The notes under the pieces are model-generated. The model worked only from the letters and a program-made list of their open reading frames with translations. It was not told where the DNA came from and searched no databases. From an uncultured Collinsella sp. (lineage in GTDB: Bacteria; Actinomycetota; Coriobacteriia; Coriobacteriales; Coriobacteriaceae), in assembly GCA_958437935.1 (NCBI GenBank), contig CAUBPS010000002.1, positions 1 to 64,000 of the forward strand: a stretch of 64,000 nucleotides of DNA, given 5' to 3'. Positions 7,961 to 16,859 of the stretch are shown here, piece after piece (position 1 is the first letter of the stretch; the number at the start of each line of letters is the position of its first letter). Both the position numbers and the translations under genes were made by a program.

Positions 7961-10900
7961 CTAGGCCCGCGGTACGATCGGGCGGTTAACTTTGGCTAGC
8001 ATATCAGAAGCGCACGAATCGAGCGCCCAACTCCGGAAAGCCGAGAACTCCATGCGCGAGCGCAAGCCCTCCAAATAGCGAATTGACCTGCTCAATTGCA
8101 CGCGGCCGGGGTTTTCGGCCATCACGATGCGGCGCGTGTCGCCAAGCTCCGAAACGCGGCAGAAACCAAGCTCTTCGAAGATTCCCAGGCCGCTTGCCAC
8201 CGAACGCTCGTCGACCGGGGTGCGGGCATCGATGGCAAGGCACATCTGCGCGATGTCGATATCGCTTGCGCAGAATGAATCATCCCCGGTCTTACCGCGG
8301 TTGGAGCGCCACATGGTCTGCAGCGCACGATAGAGTGTGACGAGTTCGTCGCGCTCGGGTGCGTAGCAGTCGAGCAGGCGCTCGTTGATGCGGGCGTCGC
8401 GCGACGAATAGAGCAGGTGGATCACGGCGGGCCGGCCATCGCGACCGGCGCGGCCGCTCATCTGGTTAAACTCAATGCCGCCAAACGGCATGTGGTACAG
8501 CACGACATGGCGGATATCGGGCAGGTTGACACCCTCGCCAAAGGCAGAGGTCGAAACGATGCAGCTGAGGCTTCCGTCTCGGAATGCTTCCTCCACGCGG
8601 CGGCGATCGGAGCGCGCAAGCCCCGCGTTATAGAACGCGATATGGGTTGCGCAATCGGGCACACGCTTGCGCAACGTCTTGGCGAGCGCCACGGACTGGT
8701 CGCGCGAATTGACGTAAATGACGGTCTTCTCCCCCGTCGCCACGATCGACACCAAACGGTTCTCGCGGCTCGCAAGGTCGCGGTCGTCCTCGAGCTGCAG
8801 GTTCTCGCGCACCGTCTCGTCGACCACCGTGCGAGTAATCGGCAGCATGCGGGCAAGCTCGGCCACGACCGGAGCCGTCGCGGTGGCCGTCGCAGCCATA
8901 ACAACCGGGTCGCCCAGGGCTTTGAGGATATCGGGCATGTCGAGATAGGCGCTGCGGTCGCCGCCCTTGGCAAGGCCGGCGTGGTGCGCCTCATCGATAA
9001 CGACAAAGCCGATGCGGCCCGAACGCGCGAAGCGGTCACGGTGGATAGATAGGAACTCGGGCGTCGTGAGCACGATACCGGTGCGGCCCGAAGCTAGGCC
9101 GGCGAACACGTCATCGCGTGCGGCCTCCACGGTCTCGCCGGTCAGCACGCCAACGCCAATGCCAAGCGCTGCCATCGTCGACGAGAGGTGATAGGCCTGG
9201 TCGGCAACAAGCGCGCGCAGCGGATAGACAAAGATACTCGCACGTCCGCGAAGGACAGCCTCGCGCGCAGCATGTACATGGAAGATGAGAGACTTGCCGC
9301 GGCCCGTTCCCATAACGGCCAAGACGCTCTGGCGGTCGGCCAAGGCATCGAGCGCCTCAACCTGCGCGCGGTGCGGCTGGTTCGATCCGATAAAGCTATG
9401 GATAAGCGAGCGCGTGAGCTCGGTATAGGAAAGCTGGGCGAGCGTCTCGCGCTTACGCGACTCCAGGCGCAGGCCGGAATCCGCCGGCTGCACGCCACGA
9501 CGAAGCTCGCATGCCGGATCGTCGACGCTGGGCAGCGTGGTATCGCGGACCAGAACATCCTTGATCATGAGCTTGGGCTTCACACGCCCCTGCCAATGCT
9601 CGGCAACGGCCTCGAACACCAAGTCGACAGCGCTATCGCAGTTGATGAGCTTATCGATTTGCGGCACGCGGAACATAATGGCCGGCACACTCGCGGCGCC
9701 ATCGGTCGCCACAAAGCGCATGTGCTCGCCAGTTTTGCCCACCACGGCGCGGTCGCACATCGTCACGCCCTCGGCAGCCAGCAGCGGCACCTTGTTGCCC
9801 TGGCCAAACGGCTCAAGGCGGGAGATCTGCTCGATGGTCTCGATATTCAGCTCGGAAAGGTCGACGGTGGCGGCGACCTCGTCGGTGTCTTCAAAGTCCT
9901 CGGCGGGAAGCTCGGACAGCACGGCGGAAAGGCGGCGGCGGAACTCGTCGAGCTTGGATGCCTCGATGGTCACACCCACCGCACCGGCATGTCCGCCGCG
10001 ACGAATCAGCAGGTCGGAACAGCGCTCGACGGCGTCAAACAGGTTAACTTTGCCCACCGAGCGACCAGAGCCGCGCGCGATACCGTCCTCGATCGAGAAC
10101 AGCAGCGCCGGCACGTGATAGCGGTTGGTCAGACGGCTTGCCACGATGCCCTTGACGCCCTCGTGCCAGCCCTCGCCGCCCACGACGATTGCGCGTCCGC
10201 CGTCATAGGTCTTCTCAACCTTTGCCATGGCATCGCGCGTGAGCTCCGCCTCGATCTCACGGCGCTGGCGGTTGATTTCCTCGAGCTCAGCCGCCAGTGC
10301 GCTTGCTTCGATGGGATCGCGGGCAAGCAGCAGGTCGAGCGCCAGCTTGGGATCGGCCATGCGACCGGCAGCGTTTAAGCGAGGAATGAGCGAGAACGAT
10401 AGGCCATCCGCCGTAATGCTCGAAAGGTCCGCCTTGGCGAGCGCGGCAAGCGCGATATAGCCGGGACGAGCGGTTACGCGCATCTGCTGGATGCCCTCGG
10501 CAACCAGCGCGCGGTTCTCGGGCGTGAGCGGCATCATGTCGGACACGGTGCCCAGCGCCGCGACCTCGATTAGCGAACGCCAATACGACGGCTTGCCCAA
10601 GCGCTCACCCAGGACTTGCACCAGCTTGAGCGCCACACCAGCACCGGCAAGTTCACGCGAGGGCCCCTCATCCTCGAGCTTGGGGTCGGTCAGGGGCACG
10701 CCCTGCGGCACCTGGTCGGACGGCTCATGGTGGTCCGTAACCACCAGATCGATTCCCAGGCTCTCCAGATAGGAAACCTCTTCCTTGGCGGCAATGCCGT
10801 TATCGACGGTCACGATCAACTGGGGGCGAGCGAGCTCGTTAACGCGGTCGAGCGCCGCGCGCGACAGGCCGTAGCCCTCGTCAAAGCGATGCGGAATAAA

Positions 10901-11248
10901 CGGCGTGACGTCGGCGCCAAACGAACGTAGCGCCTCGGTCAACAGACAAGTCGACGTAATGCCGTCGACGTCAAAATCGCCAAAGACGGCGATGCGCTCG
11001 TGGCTGCGAATAGCACGCTCAACGCGGTCGGCGACGACCGCCATGCCCGGAATAACGAGCGGGTCCGCCCAGTCGCGATCGAGCGAAGGCGTCAAAAACA
11101 GCTGGCCTTCTTCGATGGATGTAATGCCGTGCGCAACCATAATGCGCGCCACCAGCCCGGGTATGCCCAGGCCAGCCGAAAGCTCCTTTTCGAGCTCGGG
11201 GTTTTGCCGAGCGACCGCCCAGCGATGCGTCGTCTTAAGCGATGACAT
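7961..11248 (-). CDS. recJ: RecJ single-strand exonuclease fused to a superfamily 2 helicase
   Basis: RecJ degrades single-stranded DNA 5' to 3' in recombination and mismatch repair. The first ~580 residues are RecJ: DFDVDG near 91, TDHHEPSD near 170, the DHHA1 motif GGHAGAVGV and an OB-like region. From ~610 a RecQ-like helicase follows: Walker A MGTGRGKS near 646, DEAHH near 752, ATATATA, and QMSGRAGRDG. At 1095 residues it is almost twice E. coli RecJ. RecQ and RecJ normally cooperate as separate proteins in end resection, so the fusion joins motor and nuclease. I prefer ATG 11248, with GGGGGTGG upstream, over a GTG at 11293. It leads an operon with rel. Confidence 0.92.
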   Translation of the reverse strand: MSSLKTTHRWAVARQNPELEKELSAGLGIPGLVARIMVAHGITSIEEGQLFLTPSLDRDWADPLVIPGMAVVADRVERAIRSHERIAVFGDFDVDGITSTCLLTEALRSFGADVTPFIPHRFDEGYGLSRAALDRVNELARPQLIVTVDNGIAAKEEVSYLESLGIDLVVTDHHEPSDQVPQGVPLTDPKLEDEGPSRELAGAGVALKLVQVLGERLGKPSYWRSLIEVAALGTVSDMMPLTPENRALVAEGIQQMRVTARPGYIALAALAKADLSSITADGLSFSLIPRLNAAGRMADPKLALDLLLARDPIEASALAAELEEINRQRREIEAELTRDAMAKVEKTYDGGRAIVVGGEGWHEGVKGIVASRLTNRYHVPALLFSIEDGIARGSGRSVGKVNLFDAVERCSDLLIRRGGHAGAVGVTIEASKLDEFRRRLSAVLSELPAEDFEDTDEVAATVDLSELNIETIEQISRLEPFGQGNKVPLLAAEGVTMCDRAVVGKTGEHMRFVATDGAASVPAIMFRVPQIDKLINCDSAVDLVFEAVAEHWQGRVKPKLMIKDVLVRDTTLPSVDDPACELRRGVQPADSGLRLESRKRETLAQLSYTELTRSLIHSFIGSNQPHRAQVEALDALADRQSVLAVMGTGRGKSLIFHVHAAREAVLRGRASIFVYPLRALVADQAYHLSSTMAALGIGVGVLTGETVEAARDDVFAGLASGRTGIVLTTPEFLSIHRDRFARSGRIGFVVIDEAHHAGLAKGGDRSAYLDMPDILKALGDPVVMAATATATAPVVAELARMLPITRTVVDETVRENLQLEDDRDLASRENRLVSIVATGEKTVIYVNSRDQSVALAKTLRKRVPDCATHIAFYNAGLARSDRRRVEEAFRDGSLSCIVSTSAFGEGVNLPDIRHVVLYHMPFGGIEFNQMSGRAGRDGRPAVIHLLYSSRDARINERLLDCYAPERDELVTLYRALQTMWRSNRGKTGDDSFCASDIDIAQMCLAIDARTPVDERSVASGLGIFEELGFCRVSELGDTRRIVMAENPGRVQLSRSIRYLEGLRSRMEFSAFRSWALDSCASDMLAKVNRPIVPRA

Positions 11249-11356
11249 AGGCGCCCACCCCCGATAGGGGCAGGTCGCCGCGATACCTCTCACGGTTCAT
11301 AGCGATGAGTCCTCTGTGTATGCCCGCTTCGGCAGGCAGATCTGTTGAACGGATTT

Positions 11357-11383
11357 ATTATACCGTGCGGCACGGACGTACAA
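11357..11383 (-). promoter_or_regulatory. promoter of the recJ-rel operon with overlapping palindromes
   Basis: On the minus strand a perfect TATAAT (11362-11357) lies 15 bases after TTGTAC (11383-11378). Two palindromes overlap it: CCGTG-CGG-CACGG between the boxes (11363-11375) and GGACGT-TGT-ACGTCC across the -35 box (11374-11388). This is the layout of a repressor site, but the regulator is unknown. Confidence 0.5.
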
Positions 11384-11523
11384 CGTCCAGCACGCCGCGG
11401 TTTCGATAAACGAGGGCGGTAATAGCCTCGAAATATTCGAGCGTTTCTGACGCACGGACGCATGCGAGCGTCTAGCATATCCATTCAAAACGGATTCACG
11501 AGCAAAGGGAGTCACAAGAGCAT

Positions 11524-12522
11524 ATGAAGCAATGGGTTGGACTGGGCAAGTTTCTCGCGGGGCACATGCAGACCATCGTTCCGATTTGCGTGGCGCTCGG
11601 CGTGCTCTTTCCTCAGCAGATCAGCGTTCTCAAGCCCATCGTTCCCGCCCTGTTTGCCTTTATGACGTTCCAAGGTGCGCTCAGCAACACCTTTCACCAG
11701 GTTGCCGAGGTGTTCCGCCGTCCGCTGCACCTGGTCTTGGCGCTACTCGTCTCGGCGGTGCTTATTCCCATCGCGGCGTATGCCATGGGGTCACTCTTCT
11801 TTGGCTCCAACCCCAACCTTGTCTGCGGCATCGTGCTCGAGTACAGCGTACCCGTGGCAGTCACCGCCTTTATGTGGATTAGCATGTTCGGCGGCAACGG
11901 CCCGCTTGCGCTCACCATTATCCTGACGTCCTCGGTCATCTCGCCCGTGACGATTCCGCTCACGCTCAAGCTCCTGCTGGGTGCCACCGTTGCAATCGAT
12001 GTTCCGGGCATGATGCAGAACATGGCCTTTATGATTGCCATCCCTGCCATCCTCGGCATCGTGATCAACGAGCTCACGCGCGGACGGGGACACGAGAAGC
12101 TCTCCCCCGCGCTCTCGCCCGCCTGCAAATTTATGATGATGGGCGTCATCGCGTCCAACTCCACCGCCATGAGCGAGTACGTGCTACACATGAACGCGGT
12201 GCGCCTGGAAGTCGCCCTCTTTATTCTGGTGTTCGCCATCAGCGGTTTTGTCGTCGGTTTTCTGGTCGCCCGCGCGCTGCATCTGCCATATAGCGAGACG
12301 ACTACCATGTGCTTTACCTGCGGCATGCGTAATATCTCTTCGGGCGCTGTCATCGCCACACAGTATTTTCCCGGCGAGGTCGTGTTTCCCGTCATGTGCG
12401 GCACCCTGTTTCAGCAGGTGCTCGCCTCGCTTATCGGGCATCTCTTTGAGCGTCTGACCGGCGAGGAGCGCGCCGCCCAGCGCAAGCGGGTCGAGGCCGG
12501 CCGCGATGCAATGGCGCGCTAA
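11524..12522 (+). CDS. bile acid:sodium symporter (BASS) family transporter
   Basis: A 332-residue integral membrane protein with about ten hydrophobic segments. The family is recognisable from the repeated crossing-helix pattern and from GMRNISSGAVIATQYF near residue 260, a conserved BASS segment. BASS carriers import organic anions such as bile acids, pantoate or keto acids with sodium; the substrate cannot be read from sequence. Bile acid is tempting in a gut organism but not shown. It is divergent from recJ. A GGGAG stands 12 bases before the ATG, a rather long spacing. Confidence 0.8.
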   Translation: MKQWVGLGKFLAGHMQTIVPICVALGVLFPQQISVLKPIVPALFAFMTFQGALSNTFHQVAEVFRRPLHLVLALLVSAVLIPIAAYAMGSLFFGSNPNLVCGIVLEYSVPVAVTAFMWISMFGGNGPLALTIILTSSVISPVTIPLTLKLLLGATVAIDVPGMMQNMAFMIAIPAILGIVINELTRGRGHEKLSPALSPACKFMMMGVIASNSTAMSEYVLHMNAVRLEVALFILVFAISGFVVGFLVARALHLPYSETTTMCFTCGMRNISSGAVIATQYFPGEVVFPVMCGTLFQQVLASLIGHLFERLTGEERAAQRKRVEAGRDAMAR

Positions 12523-12549
12523 ACCGTCCGCAGTGTGCGGGCGCTCACT

Positions 12550-13350
12550 TTACGATGTGAGCGCCTCCAGATGTGCGCGGAGTCGCTCCGCATCGACATC
12601 GAGCGTGGTCTCAGCATTGACCTGAGCCAGCCGATACCCGACAAAGTAGGGTGAAACCACCCAACGTGGAAGCGCCTTGGCAATGGTCCGGCCGCTCATG
12701 TGATAGAAGAACAGGTTGTACGACTCTGCACGACCGCCATGGTGCTCGTGCAAGATATAGCGCAGAGCTACCTGGATTGCGTCGGCGAAGAGATCCGCCT
12801 CGGCTTGGTCTCTCGTGTCATCGCTGGCGGCGATTCCCTGCGGGGCTGAAACGTTGATCTCAAAGAACCCCATGATCGGTTCGGTTGAGATGTTGACCGC
12901 GATTCTCCCCTGTCGCCAGACATTGATGCCTTCGAAATTGGCAGAAGTCAGCGAAGCATAGCCGTCTTCCTGCTCCAAACCCACAATCTGCATGTGCGGA
13001 TGGACGAGGCTGCCGCCCGAAAGCGGGCCTTTGTTCTTGTACATGAGCACACTGCAGTACTGTTGGGAATCGATCATCTGCTGCCAACAGCCCAGGGCAA
13101 ACCGCATCACATGATGCAGCTCATCCGGTTCATAGGTCACCAGGTCGGCGTCGTGATTGGCAGACTCGATCAATACGGTCTGACGTGTGGCCCGCAATGT
13201 CTTGAACTTATTCTCGAGCCAGATGCAGTCACCATCGCGCTGGATGATGTTGGCAAGCCCCTCCGTGTCGCAAAAGGGGCACGCGGTGCCAGGGCGACGA
13301 TTATCGTCGGGCTTACCGCTCGCCTGCTGAACGTCAAATACCAGCGCCAC
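12550..13350 (-). CDS. DUF4931 protein, GalT/HIT-like fold
   Basis: The 266-residue product begins with a zinc-knuckle-like CPFCDTEG and carries GGSLVHPHMQI, close to the HPHPQ nucleotidyl-transfer site of galactose-1-phosphate uridylyltransferase and the HIT superfamily. This matches my memory of DUF4931; reaction and substrate are unknown. It starts at a GTG only three bases after the cutC stop, with AGAGG inside the end of cutC, so the two are translationally linked. It converges on the BASS gene, whose stop is 27 bases away. Confidence 0.7.
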   Translation of the reverse strand: MALVFDVQQASGKPDDNRRPGTACPFCDTEGLANIIQRDGDCIWLENKFKTLRATRQTVLIESANHDADLVTYEPDELHHVMRFALGCWQQMIDSQQYCSVLMYKNKGPLSGGSLVHPHMQIVGLEQEDGYASLTSANFEGINVWRQGRIAVNISTEPIMGFFEINVSAPQGIAASDDTRDQAEADLFADAIQVALRYILHEHHGGRAESYNLFFYHMSGRTIAKALPRWVVSPYFVGYRLAQVNAETTLDVDAERLRAHLEALTS

Positions 13351-13353
13351 GGG

Positions 13354-14031
13354 TTATACCTCTAGCGGCACGATCTTGGTGCCATGGAGCTCGGAGACGC
13401 CTAGCGCCGCCGCGACCGCGTCGCGATTTGCCGTAGTGATGCCGCCGCCGGGAAGGATGGTCAAACGATCGCCCGCATACTCGATTAAACGAGTCAGGTG
13501 ATCGAAATTATCCTCGATCGACGTACCGGCAGCGCCGCCATGCGTGAGGATGCGCGTAACGCCGCAGTCGGCAAGTGTATCAATCGCATCGAGCTGAGCC
13601 TCGGGCGAGAGCTGGTCAAATGCCATGTGGAAGGTGATGTCGATGGGCTCACGCTTACATTCCTCGGTCGCGCAGCCCGCAGCCATCACGAGGGCGCCAA
13701 GCGTAAGCTCGTCGAGCGCCCATCCGCCGGCAAAGGGCTTGCAGCAGCCAAAGACCAGGCCGTCAACGCCGGCGCTCACAGCAAGGCCCAGGTCCATCTC
13801 CATCATGCGCAGCTCGTCCTGGTTGTAATGAAAGTCGCCACCACGCGGACGGATCATGCACATCACTCGCGCGTCATGCTCGTGAGCGTAGCTGACTGTA
13901 GCGCTAATAACGCCGGCGGAAGGCGTGGTGCCACCGACGGCGAGGTTGTCACACAGCTCAATGCGCCCCGCACCGGCCTCGATAGCCGCCGGCACCCGCT
14001 CAAAGTTCTCGGCACAAAACTCGTACAGCAT
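13354..14031 (-). CDS. cutC: CutC family protein
   Basis: The 225-residue product has the TIM-barrel CutC pattern: FCAENFERV near the start, AGAGRIELCDNLAVGGTTPS, MIRPRGGDFHY, and ILTHGGA near 165. CutC was linked to copper tolerance in E. coli, but its biochemical role is unsettled; no copper pump is nearby. The start at 14031 follows a GGGGG site. It is the first gene of a pair with the DUF4931 gene, which starts three bases after its stop. The coupling to a nucleotidyltransferase-like protein hints at a metabolic rather than metal role. Confidence 0.88.
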   Translation of the reverse strand: MLYEFCAENFERVPAAIEAGAGRIELCDNLAVGGTTPSAGVISATVSYAHEHDARVMCMIRPRGGDFHYNQDELRMMEMDLGLAVSAGVDGLVFGCCKPFAGGWALDELTLGALVMAAGCATEECKREPIDITFHMAFDQLSPEAQLDAIDTLADCGVTRILTHGGAAGTSIEDNFDHLTRLIEYAGDRLTILPGGGITTANRDAVAAALGVSELHGTKIVPLEV

Positions 14032-14089
14032 AGATAGACCCCCAAAGACAGCAGATGTTTTCCGACGGGCATTGTCACACATCCCCATG

Positions 14090-14158
14090 AAGTTGCGGTG
14101 GAATAGGGACTGTTTTGGCGTCTAGCGCCCCCATTTAGTCCCTATTTCACCGCAACTT
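14090..14158. repeat. long GGGAC-type intergenic hairpin
   Basis: Arms of 22 bases (14090-14111 and 14137-14158) pair with one mismatch; the tip has a second stem, GGCG-TCTA-CGCC. It lies between cutC and the liv operon terminator and is distinct from that terminator. It contains AGGGACT and belongs to the same loose family as the hairpins at 3643, 44849 and 58956. Confidence 0.8.
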
Positions 14159-14197
14159 AAAAGGGGGCGCTGACCGGGTTGGTCAGCGCCCCCTTTG
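14158..14197 (-). terminator. terminator of the liv operon
   Basis: A near-perfect 16-base stem (AAAGGGGGCGCTGACC with its complement) closes a short loop ten bases past the livF stop. On the minus strand the descending arm ends in CCCCCTTTT, giving a usable T-tract. Confidence 0.85.
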
Positions 14198-14206
14198 TTG
14201 AATGGA

Positions 14207-14920
14207 TTAACCGCCCAGATAGGCCTTGCGGACGTTATCGTCGTGCAGCAGCTCTTGACCGGTGCCGGTCATGGTGATCTTGCCGGTCTCGAGTACATAG
14301 CCGCGTGTAGCGATGGAAAGTGCCATCTGCGCGTTCTGCTCGACCAAAAGCACCGTGGTGCCGGCCTTGTGCAGGTCCTCGACGATCTGGAAGATCTGCT
14401 CAATCAGAATCGGCGCCAGACCCATGGAGGGCTCATCGAGCATGAGCAGCTTAGGGTTGCTCATAAGAGCGCGGCCCATAACGAGCATCTGCTGCTCGCC
14501 GCCCGAAAGGGTGCCGGCGACTTGGCGACGGCGCTCCTTAAGGCGCGGGAACTGCTCGTAGACGCGCTCGAGACCCGGAGCCACCGTTGACTTGGGCTGC
14601 GTATAGGCACCCATTTCCAGGTTCTCCTCGACCGTCATCTGCAAAAAGGCACGACGACCCTCGGGAACCTGAGCCAGGCCCTTGCCCACCAGTTTATCGG
14701 CAGGCGTATGGGTAATGTCCTCGCCCATAAACTTGATGGAGCCGGTCTTGGAACGTAGCAGGCCCGAGACGGTTTTAAGCGTCGTGGACTTGCCGGCGCC
14801 GTTGGCACCGATCAGAGCCACGATCTCGCCCTCGTTGACGTTAAAGGAGATGTCCTTGATGGCGTGGATAGCGCCGTACCAGACGTTGATGTTGTAGACG
14901 GAAAGCATCGACTCTGCCAT
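14207..14920 (-). CDS. livF: branched-chain amino acid ABC transporter ATPase LivF
   Basis: One of two ATPases that drive uptake of leucine, isoleucine and valine. The 237-residue protein has Walker A GANGAGKST near 36, the signature LSGGEQQM, Walker B LLMLDEPSMGL and the LivF-type end QELLHDDNVRKAYLGG. It starts immediately after the livG stop, with GGGGGAG inside the end of livG. It is the last gene of livKHMGF, followed by a strong terminator. Confidence 0.95.
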   Translation of the reverse strand: MAESMLSVYNINVWYGAIHAIKDISFNVNEGEIVALIGANGAGKSTTLKTVSGLLRSKTGSIKFMGEDITHTPADKLVGKGLAQVPEGRRAFLQMTVEENLEMGAYTQPKSTVAPGLERVYEQFPRLKERRRQVAGTLSGGEQQMLVMGRALMSNPKLLMLDEPSMGLAPILIEQIFQIVEDLHKAGTTVLLVEQNAQMALSIATRGYVLETGKITMTGTGQELLHDDNVRKAYLGG

Positions 14921-15781
14921 TTAGTTCTCCCCCTTATCCTGCTTGCCCAGATACGCCTCGATAACGGCATCGTTGTTCTGGATTTCCTCGGCCGTGCCCT
15001 TGGCGATGACCTTACCAAAGTTAAGCACGCAGATGCCCTCGCAAATGTTCATGACGAGCGACATATCGTGCTCGATAAGCATGATGGCGATACCAAAAGT
15101 GTCGCGAATCTTAACGATGTTCTCCATGAGCTCTGCGGTCTCGGACGGGTTCATGCCGGCGGCAGGCTCGTCGAGCAGCAGCAACTTGGGGTTGGTGGCA
15201 AGAGCGCGAACGATCTCCAGACGACGCTGAGCGCCGTAAGGCAGCGAGCCGGCCTGCTCGTTTGCCAGGTGCTCCATATCAAAGATGGACAGCAACTCCA
15301 TGGCGCGTTCATGGGCGGCCTTCTCGTGCTTCCAGTACGTCGGCAGGCGCAGCACGCCCTCAAAGCCGGAGTAGCGCTCCTGGTTGTGCAGGCCGACCTT
15401 AACGTTGTCCTCCACCGTCATGGTGTTGAACAGGCGGATGTTCTGGAACGTACGGGCAATACCCATGCGGTTGACCTGGTAGACCGACTTGCCCGAAGTG
15501 TCCTCACCGTCGAGCAGGATGGTGCCGTGCGTGGGCTGGTACACCTTGGTGAGCAGGTTGAAGACCGTAGTCTTGCCGGCGCCGTTGGGGCCGATGAGAC
15601 CGGCGATCTCGGTCTTACCGATGGTCAGGCTAAAATCGTCGACTGCCTTAAGGCCGCCGAATTCAATGCCCAGGTGGATGCACTCGAGCGCCGGGCGCTC
15701 GCCCAGGTCGCGATCGGGAACGATGGCGCCAGAAGGATACGGGACCATCTTGCCCTTGTTGAATTCAAACTTACTGGGCAT
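14921..15781 (-). CDS. livG: branched-chain amino acid ABC transporter ATPase LivG
   Basis: The second cytoplasmic ATPase of the liv transporter. The 286-residue protein has Walker A GPNGAGKTT near 62, LPYGAQRRLEIVRALA (a LivG-style variant of the signature), Walker B LLLDEPAAGMNPSE and the LivG end DAVIEAYLG. About 30 extra residues precede the ABC core. Its start overlaps the end of livM by 11 bases, indicating coupled translation. Confidence 0.95.
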   Translation of the reverse strand: MPSKFEFNKGKMVPYPSGAIVPDRDLGERPALECIHLGIEFGGLKAVDDFSLTIGKTEIAGLIGPNGAGKTTVFNLLTKVYQPTHGTILLDGEDTSGKSVYQVNRMGIARTFQNIRLFNTMTVEDNVKVGLHNQERYSGFEGVLRLPTYWKHEKAAHERAMELLSIFDMEHLANEQAGSLPYGAQRRLEIVRALATNPKLLLLDEPAAGMNPSETAELMENIVKIRDTFGIAIMLIEHDMSLVMNICEGICVLNFGKVIAKGTAEEIQNNDAVIEAYLGKQDKGEN

Positions 15782-16859
15782 CGGCTGCCACCTCCTTCTT
15801 AGAAGTAAAGCGGTCCTTAATGCGGCCGAAGAACGCTTTAAGCTGCGGGTTGTTGGTAAAGACCATGACCAGAATCAGTACAATGGCGTAGATGAGCATA
15901 CGGTAGTCCGAGAACTGGCGGAGCAGCTCGGGAAGCACCGTGAGCAGTGCCGCCGCGATGACGGAACCGCGCATGTTGCCCAGGCCACCCAAGACCACGA
16001 ACACCAGAATGAGAATCGACGTGTTGAAGTCGAACTTAGTGGCGGAGAGCTGCGAGAAGTTACCGCCGAAGAGGGCTCCGGCAGCACCGGCGAGGGCAGC
16101 GGAAACCACGAAGGCGATCATGCGGTACTGGGTGACGGAGATGCCCACGGACTCGGCTGCAATCTTGTTGTCGCGCACGGCCATAATGGCACGACCGGTA
16201 CGGCTGCGAACCAGGTTGAGCACGATCACGAGTGCGACCATGACCAGGATGGCACCGGCGAGGAAGGTCGAGTACGTCGACACACCCGATGCGCCCTGCG
16301 CGCCCTTGATGATGGCGGTGCCGTCCTCGAGCAGATGCAGGTCGTCGATCGTAGAGTTGCCCGTGATGTTAAAGATCACGTGCAGGCCGCGGGAGTCGAC
16401 GCCCACGATAAGGCAGGTGACGATTTCTTTGATGATCTCGCCAAAAGCCAGGGTCACGATGGCCAGATAGTCGCCGCTCAGGCGCAAGACCGGGATACCA
16501 ATCAAGAAGCCCAAGATGGCTGCGGCGATAGCGCCGACCACAATGCTGATGATCAGGCGCATCGGGTCGGACGGAACGGCGCTCTCCAGCGCGACGGCGA
16601 TGACGATTCCCGTATAGGCGCCGACGCTCATAAAGCCCGCGTGGCCCAGCGACAGGTCGCCCGCGATGCCGACGACGAGGTTAAGGGAAATGGCCATGAC
16701 GATATAGGCCGTGATGGGAACCAGCTGACCGGCGATCATGCGCGGAATCATGTGGTTAGACTGCATAAAGAACACGATGGCGAACGCCACAAGGCACATG
16801 GCGTACGTGACAAAGTCGTGACGCGTCTGCTTGTCTTTAAGAAACTTCATAACGCTCAC
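15771..16859 (-). CDS. livM: branched-chain amino acid ABC transporter permease LivM
   Basis: Membrane permease forming the liv channel with LivH. The 362-residue protein has eight to ten hydrophobic segments and the BPD_transp_2 motif AVRDNKIAAESVGI and GGLGNMRGS regions. It starts at a GTG right after the livH stop; an ATG at 16850 with AGGTGAG just upstream is an equally good start. Its end overlaps livG by 11 bases. Confidence 0.94.
   Translation of the reverse strand: MSVMKFLKDKQTRHDFVTYAMCLVAFAIVFFMQSNHMIPRMIAGQLVPITAYIVMAISLNLVVGIAGDLSLGHAGFMSVGAYTGIVIAVALESAVPSDPMRLIISIVVGAIAAAILGFLIGIPVLRLSGDYLAIVTLAFGEIIKEIVTCLIVGVDSRGLHVIFNITGNSTIDDLHLLEDGTAIIKGAQGASGVSTYSTFLAGAILVMVALVIVLNLVRSRTGRAIMAVRDNKIAAESVGISVTQYRMIAFVVSAALAGAAGALFGGNFSQLSATKFDFNTSILILVFVVLGGLGNMRGSVIAAALLTVLPELLRQFSDYRMLIYAIVLILVMVFTNNPQLKAFFGRIKDRFTSKKEVAADAQ

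Noticed and set aside
6830..7999. A 389-codon frame opposite rel
   Set aside because: Antisense shadow of a well conserved gene; no recognisable protein features.
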